DNA of 64,000 nt from assembly GCA_023935145.1 (NCBI GenBank), contig CM043701.1:70324317-70388316 (forward strand), given 5' to 3'. The notes beneath the pieces were generated by a model. The model was given only the letters and a program-made list of their open reading frames with translations. It did no database searches and had not been told where the DNA came from. Origin of the DNA: Bretschneidera sinensis. Its lineage: Eukaryota > Streptophyta > Magnoliopsida > Brassicales > Akaniaceae. How positions within the stretch are numbered: the first letter of the stretch is position 1; each line of letters opens with the position of its first letter. Shown here piece by piece: positions 10,054 to 20,293 of this stretch. A program made the position numbers and the translations under genes.

Positions 10054-11308
10054 TGTTGTGAGTTTTAAATTACTCGCAAGCGCACGAGTCGTTTGCAATA
10101 TAGTGTGTGCAAGTACGAGGTCGAATCCATAGGGAATTGCGTTGTGAAAATATAATTTTATCTAAACTAATCTTATTTTAACCTAGTTCCAAATTTTTAG
10201 GTGTATTTTTGCAAAAGAAATATAAGCTAAACTAAATTGATTTAAAAACTAATAAAAAACACTAAGGTTTCCGAATCCACCCCACCAAAGTTTAAGCATA
10301 TATGTCCTAAAAACATAGCCTATCAAAATATTCCATGAATCCAACTATAAGACAAAAAACAAAGAATATCCCAATTAAACCAAAAGCATCCAATGTATCC
10401 GCTCTCAACAAATCACAAAGAAAATCCAATTTAATCAAAAACAATTCGATGTATCCATCAGATGAAACACAAAAAATATCCAACAGAACAATTTAAACTC
10501 AATCAATCACAAGATTAACTCAAATAATTGACAGAACATTTATACTAAAAAATGTCAGATTTGTACAAGCAAATCTGAACTACTATGCCAAACAACGGCA
10601 GGGCTTCATCTTCAACCTTAGCTGAAGATTCTAGCCACTCAAAACTATGAAACTACAATTCATAATAAAAGTGCTAAACATTAAACTAAAACAACTAAAT
10701 AAAAAGAAATAAATAACTTTACATGGGAGAAATTCCACTCACTGATGGGCGGCGCTTCCCCTCGTGGTAGCAAAGCCTTCGGGATCCACCAGAATGCTAG
10801 CAGACGTCCACCAGTTAACACCAAAGTGGCCCAAGAATTGTACACTGAATGATGGAGTCAGATGGTGTTTATATAGGGGGAGTCTCGGAGCACTGTAGGT
10901 TTCAGATTCGATGTGGGATGCTGGCCCGAGTGCGCTCGATCGCAGAATGGTGCGATCGATCGCATGTGCGCTCGATCGCATGTCTTGTGCACACGATCGC
11001 ATGTGCACTCAATCGCATGTCTGTTACGATCGATCGCAGACGCACTGAACTGCAACTATTTCGATGTGGGATGTTGACCTTACGCTCGTTCGTAGGTAAG
11101 TGCGCTCGAGCGCAGGTGCGCTCGATCGCACTATGCATCCTCTTTGCTCTTGAAGCTTGATATCTCCAGAAATGCTTCATTTTCTCCACAAACCTATAAA
11201 AATACACAAAACACAAAAAAAGACATATAATAAAGTGAAATAATACAAATTAAAAACCTAAAAAATATAAATTAAAGGGCTTAAATATGCAATATTTAAG
11301 ACTCATCA
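10054..11308 (-). repeat. A2 5' LTR (1255 bp)
   Basis: Starts TGTTGTGAG and ends ACTCATCA on the plus strand, flanked by CCCAG at 11309-11313. It is colinear with the 3' LTR except for substitutions and two differences in the number of palindromic CpG units (between 10930 and 11132). Confidence 0.95.
10868..11132 (-). promoter_or_regulatory. A2 5' LTR U3 promoter: TATA box plus palindromic CpG array
   Basis: TATATAAA on the minus strand (10868-10875). Upstream of it (10930-11132) are units of TGCG[A/C]TCGA[T/G]CGCA type, including GTGCGATCGATCGCATG and GTGCGCTCGAGCGCAG, partly decayed. This would have been the active promoter of A2. Confidence 0.7.
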
Positions 11309-12295
11309 CCCAGGTGGTGATCTTCCAAACACCTAAGTCTAGAATAACTTGTAGAAAGAAATACAGTAATTGAAAGTAAGAAAGAAAAGAAGACAAGCGA
11401 TTTGTTATCGAGGTTCGACAATGTGCCTACGTCCCCGTGAGTTCCTCCGAACTCTCTGCACTAAATCAATGGTTCTTTACAATTACAGCAACCTTCTCCA
11501 AGAAACCTCAAGTTCTTGAGGAAACCAAGAAGAGAAGAAAGAAGATGATAAGAACTAACAATGCTCTCTATCTAATCTAGACCTCTCTCTCTTTACAACC
11601 AGCCTCACTACAATGAGTCCCTCTTGTGTTTGTGTCTTTGCACTCTCACATAATTCTCTCTTGTATCTCACTCTTTACAATTGACCTCAAACAATTTCAC
11701 AATGTAATTCATGATGAGAATGAAGCTAGGTGACCCTTTATATAGTGCACCAACTTCTTGTCCATTCTTGAGAGTTAATCCTCACCGTTAGATCTTGATG
11801 ATCACTTAACCATGGCCCTCCATCAATCCTAAAAGGTTATGTGCATTTTAACCTTGCATCCATGCACCTAAGAGGAGGTTCAAGTAAGCTGTCCAAGTGT
11901 GCTTCAGTTTGCTTAGCGCCTAGGCGCTAAACAGGGGGCGGTGTGGCGTTGGGCAGAGTCCCTTTGCACACTTTCTGGGTGGTGCGGCGCTGGTGGAGGA
12001 GCGGTGCGGCATTGGCCTTCTTCCAGCACCTCTCTTCCTGGGCAGTGCGGCACTGGTGAGGGAGGGGCACGATGCACACTGATGCTGCCCTTCAGACAGT
12101 AGTGCGCACACCTTTTCCAAATTGTGTGTTGAAGCGCACACACTAGTGTGCCTACCTTTACCCTGCTCCAAAGTAATGCACACACTTGTGTGCAGTCCTT
12201 TAACTTGCTGTATTTTAATTTTCGAACCTTGGCTTAGACTTTAACCATCTTTGAACCATGTTTAGACACGTTTAAACCTTAGATAAATACCAACA
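11309..12295 (-). repeat. Copia A, segment 2: outer part of its 5' LTR
   Basis: Continues the copia LTR interrupted at 2347. The plus-strand order (CACCTAAGTCTAGAATAACTTG, then AACAAATCGCTTGTC-like sequence) is the reverse complement of copia B's LTR. It ends at 12295 with CAACA, the complement of the TGTTG LTR start. The bases just outside (AACCT, 12296-12300) should be the target duplication, but the partner lies outside the window. A minus-strand TATATAAA is at 11737-11744. Further upstream (11915-12060) is a GC-rich tract with GTGCGGCGCTGG-like motifs. Confidence 0.9.
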
Positions 12296-12679
12296 AACCT
12301 CATCATAGTTAACATTAGACAAATAAGCAAGATATTCGCTATTCTCAATGTCGGGCAGCCCATAAAACCTGTTAATAGATGCACTTCCCCTAACTATCAC
12401 CCTTCTATTCCTATGCTCTTCCATATCAGCATAAAATTCTCTAACCACATTAGTAAAGGAAATAGGTGGTTATCCAGTAAATTCACCGCAATTCCTATCA
12501 GCAATCATGTTAAACAAAATTGGGTTTCCCCTCTCTGTGATAGTGAAACCTCTCTCAGGAATAGGTTTCCTAGTATGCATTAAACTAACATACCTCTCAC
12601 TAGCATTAAAACTAAAAAATTTACTATCATCAAACTCTTGAGGCTATTTCCCCCTTTGTCTCTTAGTTTTAGGAGCCAT
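12296..12679 (-). pseudogene. D ORF3 (env-like position), N-terminal part, cut by copia A
   Basis: ATG at 12677-12679 on the minus strand starts MAPKTKRQRGK, then a stop and an otherwise continuous frame (SFNASERYVSLMHTRKPIPERGF, ADRNCGEFTG, IVRGSASINRFYGLPDIENS) up to the copia A junction. Position after pol, basic N-terminus and content match the ORF3 protein of Athila-like elements that domain databases list as a putative plant transposon protein. I see no signal peptide in this part. Its function is not established. Confidence 0.72.
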
Positions 12680-13468
12680 TTGAATCAAATTGTTCTAAGA
12701 CAAGGTAAATAATCCAAATGCAACCACTCAAACACCACAAATCCACAACAAAGAGAAGGAAATCGACCTTACTTGATAAACAATCGGCCCAAAATCGGAG
12801 AGAATACCCATAAACTTGAAATTCTCTTGAAATCTCGAAATCCTCTTGAAACTCAAAGCTTTGTGGACAAATTTGCAGCAAAATCTTCAATCTAAGTGAA
12901 GAATCACTCAAGGAATATGTTAGAATCAAGAAAGAATGAGAAAAAAATAGATAAGAAAGGACTGATTTGGAGAGAAATTGAGAGAAAATAGAAGAGCTGC
13001 CATTTTGCTTTCAAAAAGAATGAAGAAGAGTGAGGGAAAAATGGGTTTTAAAAAACCTGATCACGACCTCGCGCCGCAGTGCACATTTACCCGTGCCGAG
13101 GCGTAAAGACCTAATCCCCCAATTTAATTGCATGCGTACCGCGACGCGCATTTACCTGTGCCGTGGCACACACAAGAAAATTCAAATCCTGGGAGTTGCT
13201 GAGGGGCGAGGCGCGGGGACCTTGAGCCTAGGCGTGAGGTCTGGAGCTTTCTTCTTGTTTTGTGCTGAAAATTAACAAATAAAAGGCACAAAAATCAAAA
13301 CTAAATAAAACAAAAATCTAAATCTAAACTAAAGTTAATAAAAATAAACCTAAAACTAATAAAAATCAAATCAAATCAAAAGAAAAAATTAAAATAGAAT
13401 TAACTAAAAACTAGAATTAACATAAAATAAATAAAATAAAAATAAAAATCCTAAAATTGAACATAAAC
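12680..13468 (-). promoter_or_regulatory. D pol-ORF3 spacer with GC-rich motif block and CT-rich tract
   Basis: No coding potential. Reading towards ORF3 (leftwards) the order is an A/T-rich stretch (13460-13270), a GC-rich block with CGCGCCGC and TGTGCCGTGGCACA-type motifs (13220-13060), then a pyrimidine-rich tract on the minus strand (13020-12900), then the ORF3 ATG. The 14-mer TGTGCCGTGGCACA (13157-13170) recurs as its reverse complement in the LTR of D at 61061-61074. A promoter or leader role for ORF3 is inference. Confidence 0.5.
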
Positions 13469-15027
13469 TCAACAAAAACAAGTGCATTCACCCCAACCAA
13501 AATGGAACAGTGTCCACAATGTTCTAAAATTTAAAATAAACAAAATCTCAACAAAATTAAAAACTAATGTGCAATGGAACGAAAGTACCCGATTAAGAAG
13601 GATAAACCGGGGCACCAAAGAGATCTCTTCGGGCCTATCTTCAACATGTTCATGTTCCAAGTAGAGCTTCAACCTTTGGCCATTAACTCGAAATGCACGA
13701 CCGCGGGAGGGATCTTCAACTTCAACTACTCCATTTGGAAAAACACTCTTCACAACATAAGGTCCCTTCCATCGTGATCGCAATTTTCCCGGATGGAAGT
13801 GTAACTGAGAATCATAAAGAAAAACTCGCTTACCTTGTTCAAAATTTTTTTGTAGTATTTTCTAATTATGTACCACTTTCATTCTTGACTTCAAGTCCTT
13901 AGCATTATCGTATGCATCATCCCTTAACTTCGCAAGTTCACAAAGTTGTATTTTCCTCTCCTCACCAGACATCTTCAAGTCATAATTAAAATTTTGAATA
14001 GCCCAATATGCTCTATGCTTACGTTCTACCGGTAAGTGACATGCTTTGCCGAATACCAACCAATAAGGAGATACTCCAAGAACCGTCTTGTATGTTGTCC
14101 GGTATGCCCAAAGCGCATCCGATAGGTGCAAAGACCAATATTTTCGATTTAGATTTACCCTTTTTTCAAGTATTCACTTAATCTCCCTATTTGTAACCGT
14201 CTTGGCCATTGGTTTGTGGATGATAAGCTGTAGAAACCTTATGAGTGACTTCATATCTGTGCATCAAAGCCTCAAAAGAACAGTTACAAAAATGTGACTC
14301 TTGATCACGAATTATAACACGTGGAGTATCGTACCTAGATAAAATATGATCTTTAAGAAATTTAACAACAATTTTATTATCATTAGTGCGGCAAGGTATA
14401 GCTTCAACCCATTTAGAAATATAATCAATGGCAAGCAAAATGTAAAGATCAAAAGAAGGTGGGAATGGTCCCATAAAATCGATCCCCAACAATTAAAGAT
14501 TTCCACCACTAAGATCGGGTTGAGAGGCATCATATGACAGCGGGACAATGTACCTAGCTTTTGACATCTTTCACATGAATGACAAAACTCATTAGTATCA
14601 TTGAATAAAGTAGGCTAATAAAAACCACATTGCAAAATTTTTGCGGCTGTCTTTTTAATAGAAAAATGACCACCACAAGCATAGGTATGACAAAAAATTA
14701 ACACACTATCAATTTCTACATCCGGAATGCATCTTTTTATTATTTGATTAGGGCAATATTTAAAAAGATAAGGATCATCCAATAAAAATTCTTTACCTCA
14801 GCCAAAAACTTACGCCTATCTTGTGCACTCCATGTAGATGGAACTTGATGGGAAACCAAGTAATTTGCAATGTCGGCATACCATGGTGTGTAACAAAGGA
14901 CAACAAATAAATTCTCATCCGGAAAGGCTTTGCGAATGGGAAAAATGTCGGTATCATTCTTAAATTCCAAACGAGATAGATGGTCCGCCACAACATTTTT
15001 CACCTCCTTCTTGTCTTTGATGGTCAA
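13469..15027 (-). pseudogene. D RNase H end and integrase, broken
   Basis: Pieces in order: RNase H-IN connection (KKEVKNVVADHLSRLEF, 15027-14740), integrase zinc and core ([13 protein letters not shown] with the first D; IIRDQESHF with the second D; AYHPQTNGQ, 14548-14187), then the [30 protein letters not shown] segment (14131-13862, quoted only by its ends: DALWAY and ACHLP) and the C-terminal domain (RSRWKGPYVVKSVFPNG, 13783-13600). The site of the third catalytic residue (after NGQ) is frameshifted. Multiple stops separate the pieces. Confidence 0.87.
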
Positions 15028-15084
15028 GTCAAATTCCTACAAAAGCAAAATCCAACGTATTAAACGGGCCTTAGCATCCAGTTT

Positions 15085-16467
15085 TTAGAAAAGAAATTTA
15101 AGGGTGGAGTGATCCGTGAATATGGTGATAGGTGAACCAATTAAATAAGAGCGAAATTTATCCAATGCAAATACTACGGTTAGTAATTCTTTCTCGGTTG
15201 TGGTGTACATTATTTGAAAATGATTCAAGGTTCTACTAGCATAATAAACAACAAATGGTTTTGCCTCCCTTCTTTGTCCTAAAACAGCCCCTAAAGCATA
15301 ATTACTAGCATCACACATAGTCTCAAAATGCAAGGTAAAATCGGGTGATTGCATAATAGGGGTAGTTGTAAGCTTAGAAACAAGTGTCTGAAAGGCTTTC
15401 TCACATTTGGGGCTCCATTTAAACTCGATATCCTTCAACAAAAGGTTACATAAGGGTCTAAAGATAGCATTAAAATTTTGAATAAACCATCTATAAAACC
15501 AGGCATGCCCTAGAAAAGACCTAACATCTTTAATATTCTTAGGAGTGGGTAATTTAGAGATTAATTCAATTTTCGATTTATCCACTTCTATCCCCTTTTT
15601 GGACACTATATAGCCTAAAACTATTCCGAAAGACACCATAAAATGGCACTTCTCCCAATTAAGCACAAGCTCCTTCTCTTTACACCTACACAAAATATTT
15701 TTTAAGTTAGATAAACATAAATCAAAAGAAGTTCCAAAAATGGTTAAATCATCCATAAACACTTCCATACATTTTTCAACCATGTCACTAAAAATACTCA
15801 TCATGCATCTATAAAAAGTAGTCGGTGCATTACACAAACCAAAGGGCATTCTACGAAAAGTAAAAGTACCAAAAAGAGAAATAAAGGTGGTCTTCTCTTG
15901 ATCCTCTAAGGTAATTTCTATTTGGTAGTATCCCGAATACCCATCTAAAAAGCAATAAAAAGGATGACCAGCCACACATTCTAAGATTTGATCTATGAAT
16001 GGAAAGCGAAAATGGTCTTTTCGAGTAGCCAAATAAAGTTTCATATAATCAATGCACATACGCCACCCGGTCACTACCTTAGGGCAGCCTAGATCTTTAT
16101 GCTTGGACGGTGTCTTACTATCAATTACCGCACTTGCTTGCTCTGTTAAGAATTTCATCTTCTTCACATTGTGCCTCCTCTTGAGTGTGCATAGATCCTT
16201 AATGACTTTAGCATAGCTGGGAACCTGGTTTATGACATGAGGAAAAGGAAGGTTAATTTTAACTTGCTTAAGTTGTTCAAGAATCTCACCTTTTAATGCA
16301 GAATTTCTCTCTTTAGGTTTAAGGAGTGCTTGAGGGAAAGGCACCGGTATAGAATCACTATGGGAATCTTGATCCTTGGGGGATTCATCCTTGTTACTCA
16401 TGGTGTTAGGAATCAAGTTTGATGGTAGAGTGGGTCCATTAATTTCCTTACCGCTACGAGTAGTCAT
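15085..16467 (-). pseudogene. D in-frame fusion of gag C-terminus to RT and RNase H, protease missing
   Basis: A single 460-codon open frame. Residues 1-130 are the gag tail (MTTRSGKEIN to HKDLGCPK). From residue 131 (VVTGWRMCIDYMKLY) it is reverse transcriptase: FYCFLDGYSGYYQ, RRMPFGLCNAPTTF and an intact catalytic FMDD. RNase H follows (CDASNYALGAVLG, TTEKELL, TDHSTLKF). In family member G the two halves are separated by about 1 kb encoding the DLGAS protease and the acidic spacer. The junction is near 16078-16083. The deletion kept the frame, so RT could still be translated but the polyprotein would have no protease. Label as pseudogene because integrase and gag elsewhere are broken. Confidence 0.88.
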
Positions 16468-16938
16468 GGCATTAACCTCTTTAACATTTTGATTGTCGGG
16501 ATTGGAGGTTTATGCCATATGTTGTCCCTTTGGATTAGGTTGTGGCTGCGAAGAAAAATGACCTTGCTCTTGAACCGTCAATAAATTAGTCAACTTGGTA
16601 AGTTGGCTCTTTATCACCTTTTGTTCCTCTTTGACCCCTTGTTGCTCCTCTAGCAACCGTTGATTTATCTTGCCTTGCTCTTCCACACTCTGGGCATGTA
16701 CCTACATAAATGATTTAAAAGTATCTTCCAAAGGTAAAGATTATTGTGGTGCATTAGATGAAGTTACTTCTGATCTCCATTGGGTACTAGATTGGGTAGA
16801 AGGTTATGTATTAGATCTCCAACTAAAATTTGGGTGATTCTTCCAACCGGGATTGAAGGTGTTAGAGTAGGGTGAGTACGTTATCCTAAAGGGTATACCT
16901 AAAGCATTACACTCTTCCTTCATCTCCAAATAGGTTCA
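16468..16938 (-). pseudogene. D gag, middle part downstream of the zinc knuckle
   Basis: Minus-strand frame reading YLEMKEECNALGIPF, then NTFNPGWKNHPNFSWRSN, then a Gln/Glu-rich coiled-coil-like stretch, with internal stops. It matches G gag around residue 400 (EEQCNALGMYKKTF, NTYNPRWRNHPNFSW). The E insertion at 16938/16939 separates it from the knuckle at 51545-51590. Confidence 0.85.
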
Positions 16939-18229
16939 TGATAAGTGCTTAAATATTCATATTTAAGTCCCTTAATTTACATTTTTTAAACTCTTAGTTT
17001 ATGTATTTTATTCTATTTTACTTCATTTTTGTGTTTTCTGTGTTTTTGTAGGTTCTTGGAGAAAATGAAACCTTATATGGTTTGGAGAACAAGAACTAGA
17101 AGAGCTAGAAACTGCACATAGTGTGATGGAGCACAGAAGTGTGCAATCGAGCACAAAAGTGTGCGATCGAGCACAGAAGTGTGCAATCGAGCGCACTAGA
17201 ACCCGTGCGCACAAGAAGAAGGCTCGAGCGCACCAACATGAGATCGAGCGCACCCGTGTAGTAAAATGGCAGCACCTATTTTGGAAAGTAGGGTTAGGGT
17301 TCTGTTTTTCTAGCTAGGATTTCCAGATATCTTAAGACCCTATAAATAGACTTGTAAAACACAAAAACAATATCTTAATTTCAGTTTGAAGCTTTGGAGA
17401 TGAATTGACGACTCTTCTCCACAGTATTTTTTGGGTTTATTCTTTTCTCTTTAGTTTACATTATGAAGATGTGTAACATCACCACCATGTGTAACTAACT
17501 TACTAATATGGCTTGAATGAAGCCCTAATTATGCTTTTTCATATATGAGTATTGTTGCCTTTGCAATAGCCATATTATGATGCTTTAATTGATTAATGCT
17601 TGTTTTATTGAATTCCTCATGTGTTTGCCTGATCAACATATGCATGTGGTATGGATTAGTTAGTTAGATCAATTTGGATGACCAAGTCCTGGGTCTGACA
17701 ATAGTAACAAAAGAAATCCACGTCGGATTCTTGGGTTAATCAATATAGGAAACTGGGAGTATATAGCATGCCCTAGGTCTTGTGTGTTTGTCAATTTTCA
17801 TAGAACTTATGCTCTCTTAAAGAACAACTTAGTATACACCATGCTAAATCCTTTAAGAAAGAAAAGAGTTAGAGTATACACCATGCCTGACTCATCGCTT
17901 AGGGAAATTAATAGCTTAAAGAGTATACACCATGCCCTTAGGTTGACAACATTAGGTATTCATAGTATGGTTAGAGCATTGGCACATTACTTACTGAGAA
18001 AGTATGCTTAGTGGTGGATATTAAAGCCCTATGTTTCTATCATTATCAAATTCAAACTCAATATTTATTTCTATCATTTTATATTGCGAAACTGATTCTA
18101 AAGCGAAATTCACCAATCCCTGTGGAGATGATCTCGCATTTGCACACTATGTTACTATTGACCTTGTGCACTTGCAAGTAAAACTGTTCAAATATTTGCT
18201 TATTAATTTAGGTATATTTTTTCACAATA
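16939..18229 (+). repeat. E 5' LTR (1291 bp)
   Basis: Starts TGATAAGTGCTTAAATATTC and ends TTCACAATA next to the AGTTTTTGGCG PBS context (the family end is CAACA, so the terminal CA has mutated to TA). The R/U5 part (17750-17950) holds four or five imperfect copies of an AGTATACACCATGC motif. U3 signals are listed separately. Confidence 0.92.
17121..17348 (+). promoter_or_regulatory. E 5' LTR U3 promoter: CGATCG-type array and TATA box
   Basis: TATAAATA at 17341-17348. Upstream at 17121-17253 are eight or so copies of a motif related to TGCGATCGAGCGCAC, several decayed to TGCAATCGAGCACA. The first part is a tandem repeat of about 20 bp (GTGTGCAATCGAGCACAAAA type) expanded relative to the 3' LTR. 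Confidence 0.68.
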
Positions 18230-18235
18230 AGTTTT

Positions 18236-18253
18236 TGGCGTCGTTGCCGGGGA
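18236..18253 (+). other. E primer-binding site (tRNA-Asp type)
   Basis: TGGCGTCGTTGCCGGGGA, one mismatch to the complement of the plant tRNA-Asp 3' end, six bases downstream of the LTR. Confidence 0.9.
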
Positions 18254-18395
18254 TTGCACTAAATTTCTGTTTAGGATTATTTTTCGTTCAGTTTTATTTT
18301 TTTTATTAAGTTTTATTCTGTTTCATCATAAACCTAATTTATTTTTGTTTTTTGTTGTTCTGTTTCAGGTACTGCAGCAGAGTAATTTGTGGCAC

Positions 18396-18431
18396 TGCGA
18401 TCGAGCACACTGCCTTGTGCGATCGAGCACA
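18396..18431 (+). promoter_or_regulatory. E leader: two palindromic motif copies ahead of gag
   Basis: TGCGATCGAGCACA occurs at 18396-18409 and again at 18418-18431, 66 bp before the gag ATG. It is the same motif as in the LTR arrays. The role is unknown; its place in the untranslated leader would suit an RNA packaging or dimerisation signal as well as a DNA site. Confidence 0.55.
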
Positions 18432-18496
18432 CTCGAGGCAAGGAGTACCCGAGCAGCAGTACTGAAACTGCTGCACTGAAGTATTTTTGTTAATTC

Positions 18497-19659
18497 ATGT
18501 AAGGACTTCGATCCAGGAATCCAACTTTCTTTCCCTTCGATACAGAGCTTGAGCGGACCATTCGACAAAGACTTAGAGACAACGTTGAAGAGGTAGAAGA
18601 AGAATTCGAGGGAGAAGCACAAATGGTAGAACAGTTTGACAACCAACCGCCACCTAAGCGAAGATCTATGAAACAATCTTTCATCCCACGAAACCTTGAC
18701 CAGCCATCATGCATTGCTTATCAACCAGAGGTGGAAAGCAATTATTACATATCTCCGCAGATACTCAGTGCATTAACTCACTTTAGGGGTACACCTGCTG
18801 AAGATCCACACTTGCACCTTCGGGAATTCTTTGATCTCTGCAAGTTCCAGTATATCTGAGACCTAGACCAAGAGGGATTAGATTAATTCTTTTCCCTTTT
18901 TCGTTAAAAGATAATGCTAAACCATGGTACAATTCATTGCCTGTAGTTTCTATCCATACTTGGGAAGAGTTGGCCAGTAAGTTCCTAGGAAAGTTTTTCC
19001 CAGCTCAAAAGACAAGACAAATGAGGAAGGAGATTCAATCTTTCCAACAGAAAGATGGAGACCTATTCTTTGAGGCATGGGGACATTTTAAAGAGCTGCT
19101 ACTCAAATGTCCACATCATAATCTACCTTAGGATGAACTGGTACAAGATTTCTATGAAGGTTTGAGTGATACTAATAAAAGTATCGTGGATTCAGGTTGT
19201 GGAGGTGTGCTGATGGAGAAGAGTAGTGAAGAAGCCATGGAGCTGTTTGAGACATTAAGTGAACACACCCAATAATTCTCCTCTAGAGGTAGATAAGGAG
19301 TTAAGAGCAAAGGTATGTATGAGGTGAATCTAAATGGTGGATCCTCTAATCAGATAGTTGTTGTGGAGAAGAAGCTAGATCTGCTTGTTAAAGCCACGAC
19401 TACTTAGAACGCCTCACCTAGTCCACTAGCTACACCACTCCAGGTATGTGCTATATGTTCTTATTTTGATCATAATACTGAGACATGTCCTTTATATTCA
19501 CCTGCAGATCCAGAGCAAGCGAATTATGTGGGACCGAACAACTACCCTCCCAGAAACCCTACAATCCTGGATGGACTAACAATTATGTGAAACCACCCCA
19601 ACTTTTAGTGGACTAACAATCAAAATGCCCTGAACCTTCACGGGAAGCAAAGGAACTCC
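18497..19659 (+). pseudogene. E gag, N-terminal part, broken
   Basis: The ATG at 18497-18499 aligns with the H gag start, but codon 2 is TAA (H has Leu there). The frame then continues GLRSRNPTFFPFDTELERT as in family members. The gag domain follows with frameshifts near 18860-18930 (TWEELASKFLGKFFPAQKT, MRKEIQSFQQKDGDLFFEAW). A CCHC knuckle CAICSYFDHNTETC lies near 19447-19488 with correct spacing. Cut at 19659 by F after KQRNS and continued at 26427. Nucleocapsid and capsid role; now dead. Confidence 0.88.
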
Positions 19660-20293
19660 TAATCTAACAGGTCATCTGGTTCACAGTCGAGCAAAAGAAA
19701 CATACAAATCAAAATTACATGTCATACCCCACACAACTATGTGCTAATGTGCTCGTGTTAGTTCGGGTCAAACTTGTGAATCCTTAAATGCCTAAAAGTA
19801 GGTGATCTATGTTCAAAACTTAATTATTGGCCTATATATTCAAATTTTTAAGCTCACTTATGAAGTCAAATCATATTGTTTGTTTAGATCACCCAATATT
19901 TTTGGAACAGAATGAACATGTATTTATCTATAAAAACAAAAAAAAATTGGGACATAGTGTGTGTGTGAATGTGTCCCCATACCCCCAAACTTAAATTTCA
20001 CATTGTTCCCAATGTGTGAATAGCATGGAAGGAGCTGACCTGGGAGATGGAGAACTAGATGGCTAGCATGGCTCGTAGCACGCCCCCAAACTTCAACCGG
20101 ATGTACTCACTCTGTCCTTGAAAAAGAAAGACAAACAAACATAAAATGGAAAACAAGTAATAATGAACAGCTATAAAAAAATAAAGAATAACAATAACAT
20201 AAAATAAAATACTAAAAAGGATATGCTTTTGGGTGCCTCCCGTGAGCGCTAAGTTTAACATCTTCAGCCAGACGGAGTATCCTCTCACTGCTA
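19660..20293 (-). other. F left unit, 3' non-coding region, truncated
   Basis: Homologous to 24508-25110 (same landmarks: minus-strand AGTTTGGGGGT-type motifs near 19980 and 20090, and the CGCTCACGGGAGGCACCC block near 20235). The distal part, with hairpins, PPT and LTR, is absent beyond 19660. No coding sequence seen. Confidence 0.8.

Larger units (their letters stand above)
2348..11308 (-). mobile_element. A2, Athila-like Ty3/gypsy element (family 1), complete but decayed, 8961 bp
   Basis: The element starts TGTTGTGAG on the plus strand, ends ACTCATCA, and is flanked by the 5-bp TSD CCCAG (2343-2347 and 11309-11313). It lies inside the 5' LTR of copia A. Two LTRs of 1243 and 1255 bp, a tRNA-Asp-type PBS (10030-10047) and a PPT (3591-3608) are present. 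Internal order on the minus strand is gag, PR, RT, RNase H, IN. Several stops, an internal gag deletion that removed the zinc knuckle, a small deletion in RNase H and a deletion in the integrase core make it non-functional. No ORF3 is present. H (52758-60055) is the same family. Confidence 0.95.
12296..16938 (-). mobile_element. D, segment 1: Athila-like family 2 element, ORF3 through gag middle
   Basis: D is a minus-strand gypsy element broken by later insertions. This piece holds, right to left, gag middle, a gag-RT fusion, RNase H, integrase, spacer and the ORF3 start. It is cut on the left by copia A (12295/12296) and on the right by E (16938/16939). Gag continues across E at 51532: the right piece ends in the zinc knuckle and the left piece resumes with YLEMKEECNALG, the order seen in family member G. 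The E target duplication is GTTCA (16934-16938) versus GTTGA (51532-51536). Confidence 0.9.

Noticed and set aside
12000..12180. Overlapping Pro/His/Ala-rich frames in the copia A LTR
   Set aside because: GC-rich U3 tract read in two frames; not conserved in copia B.
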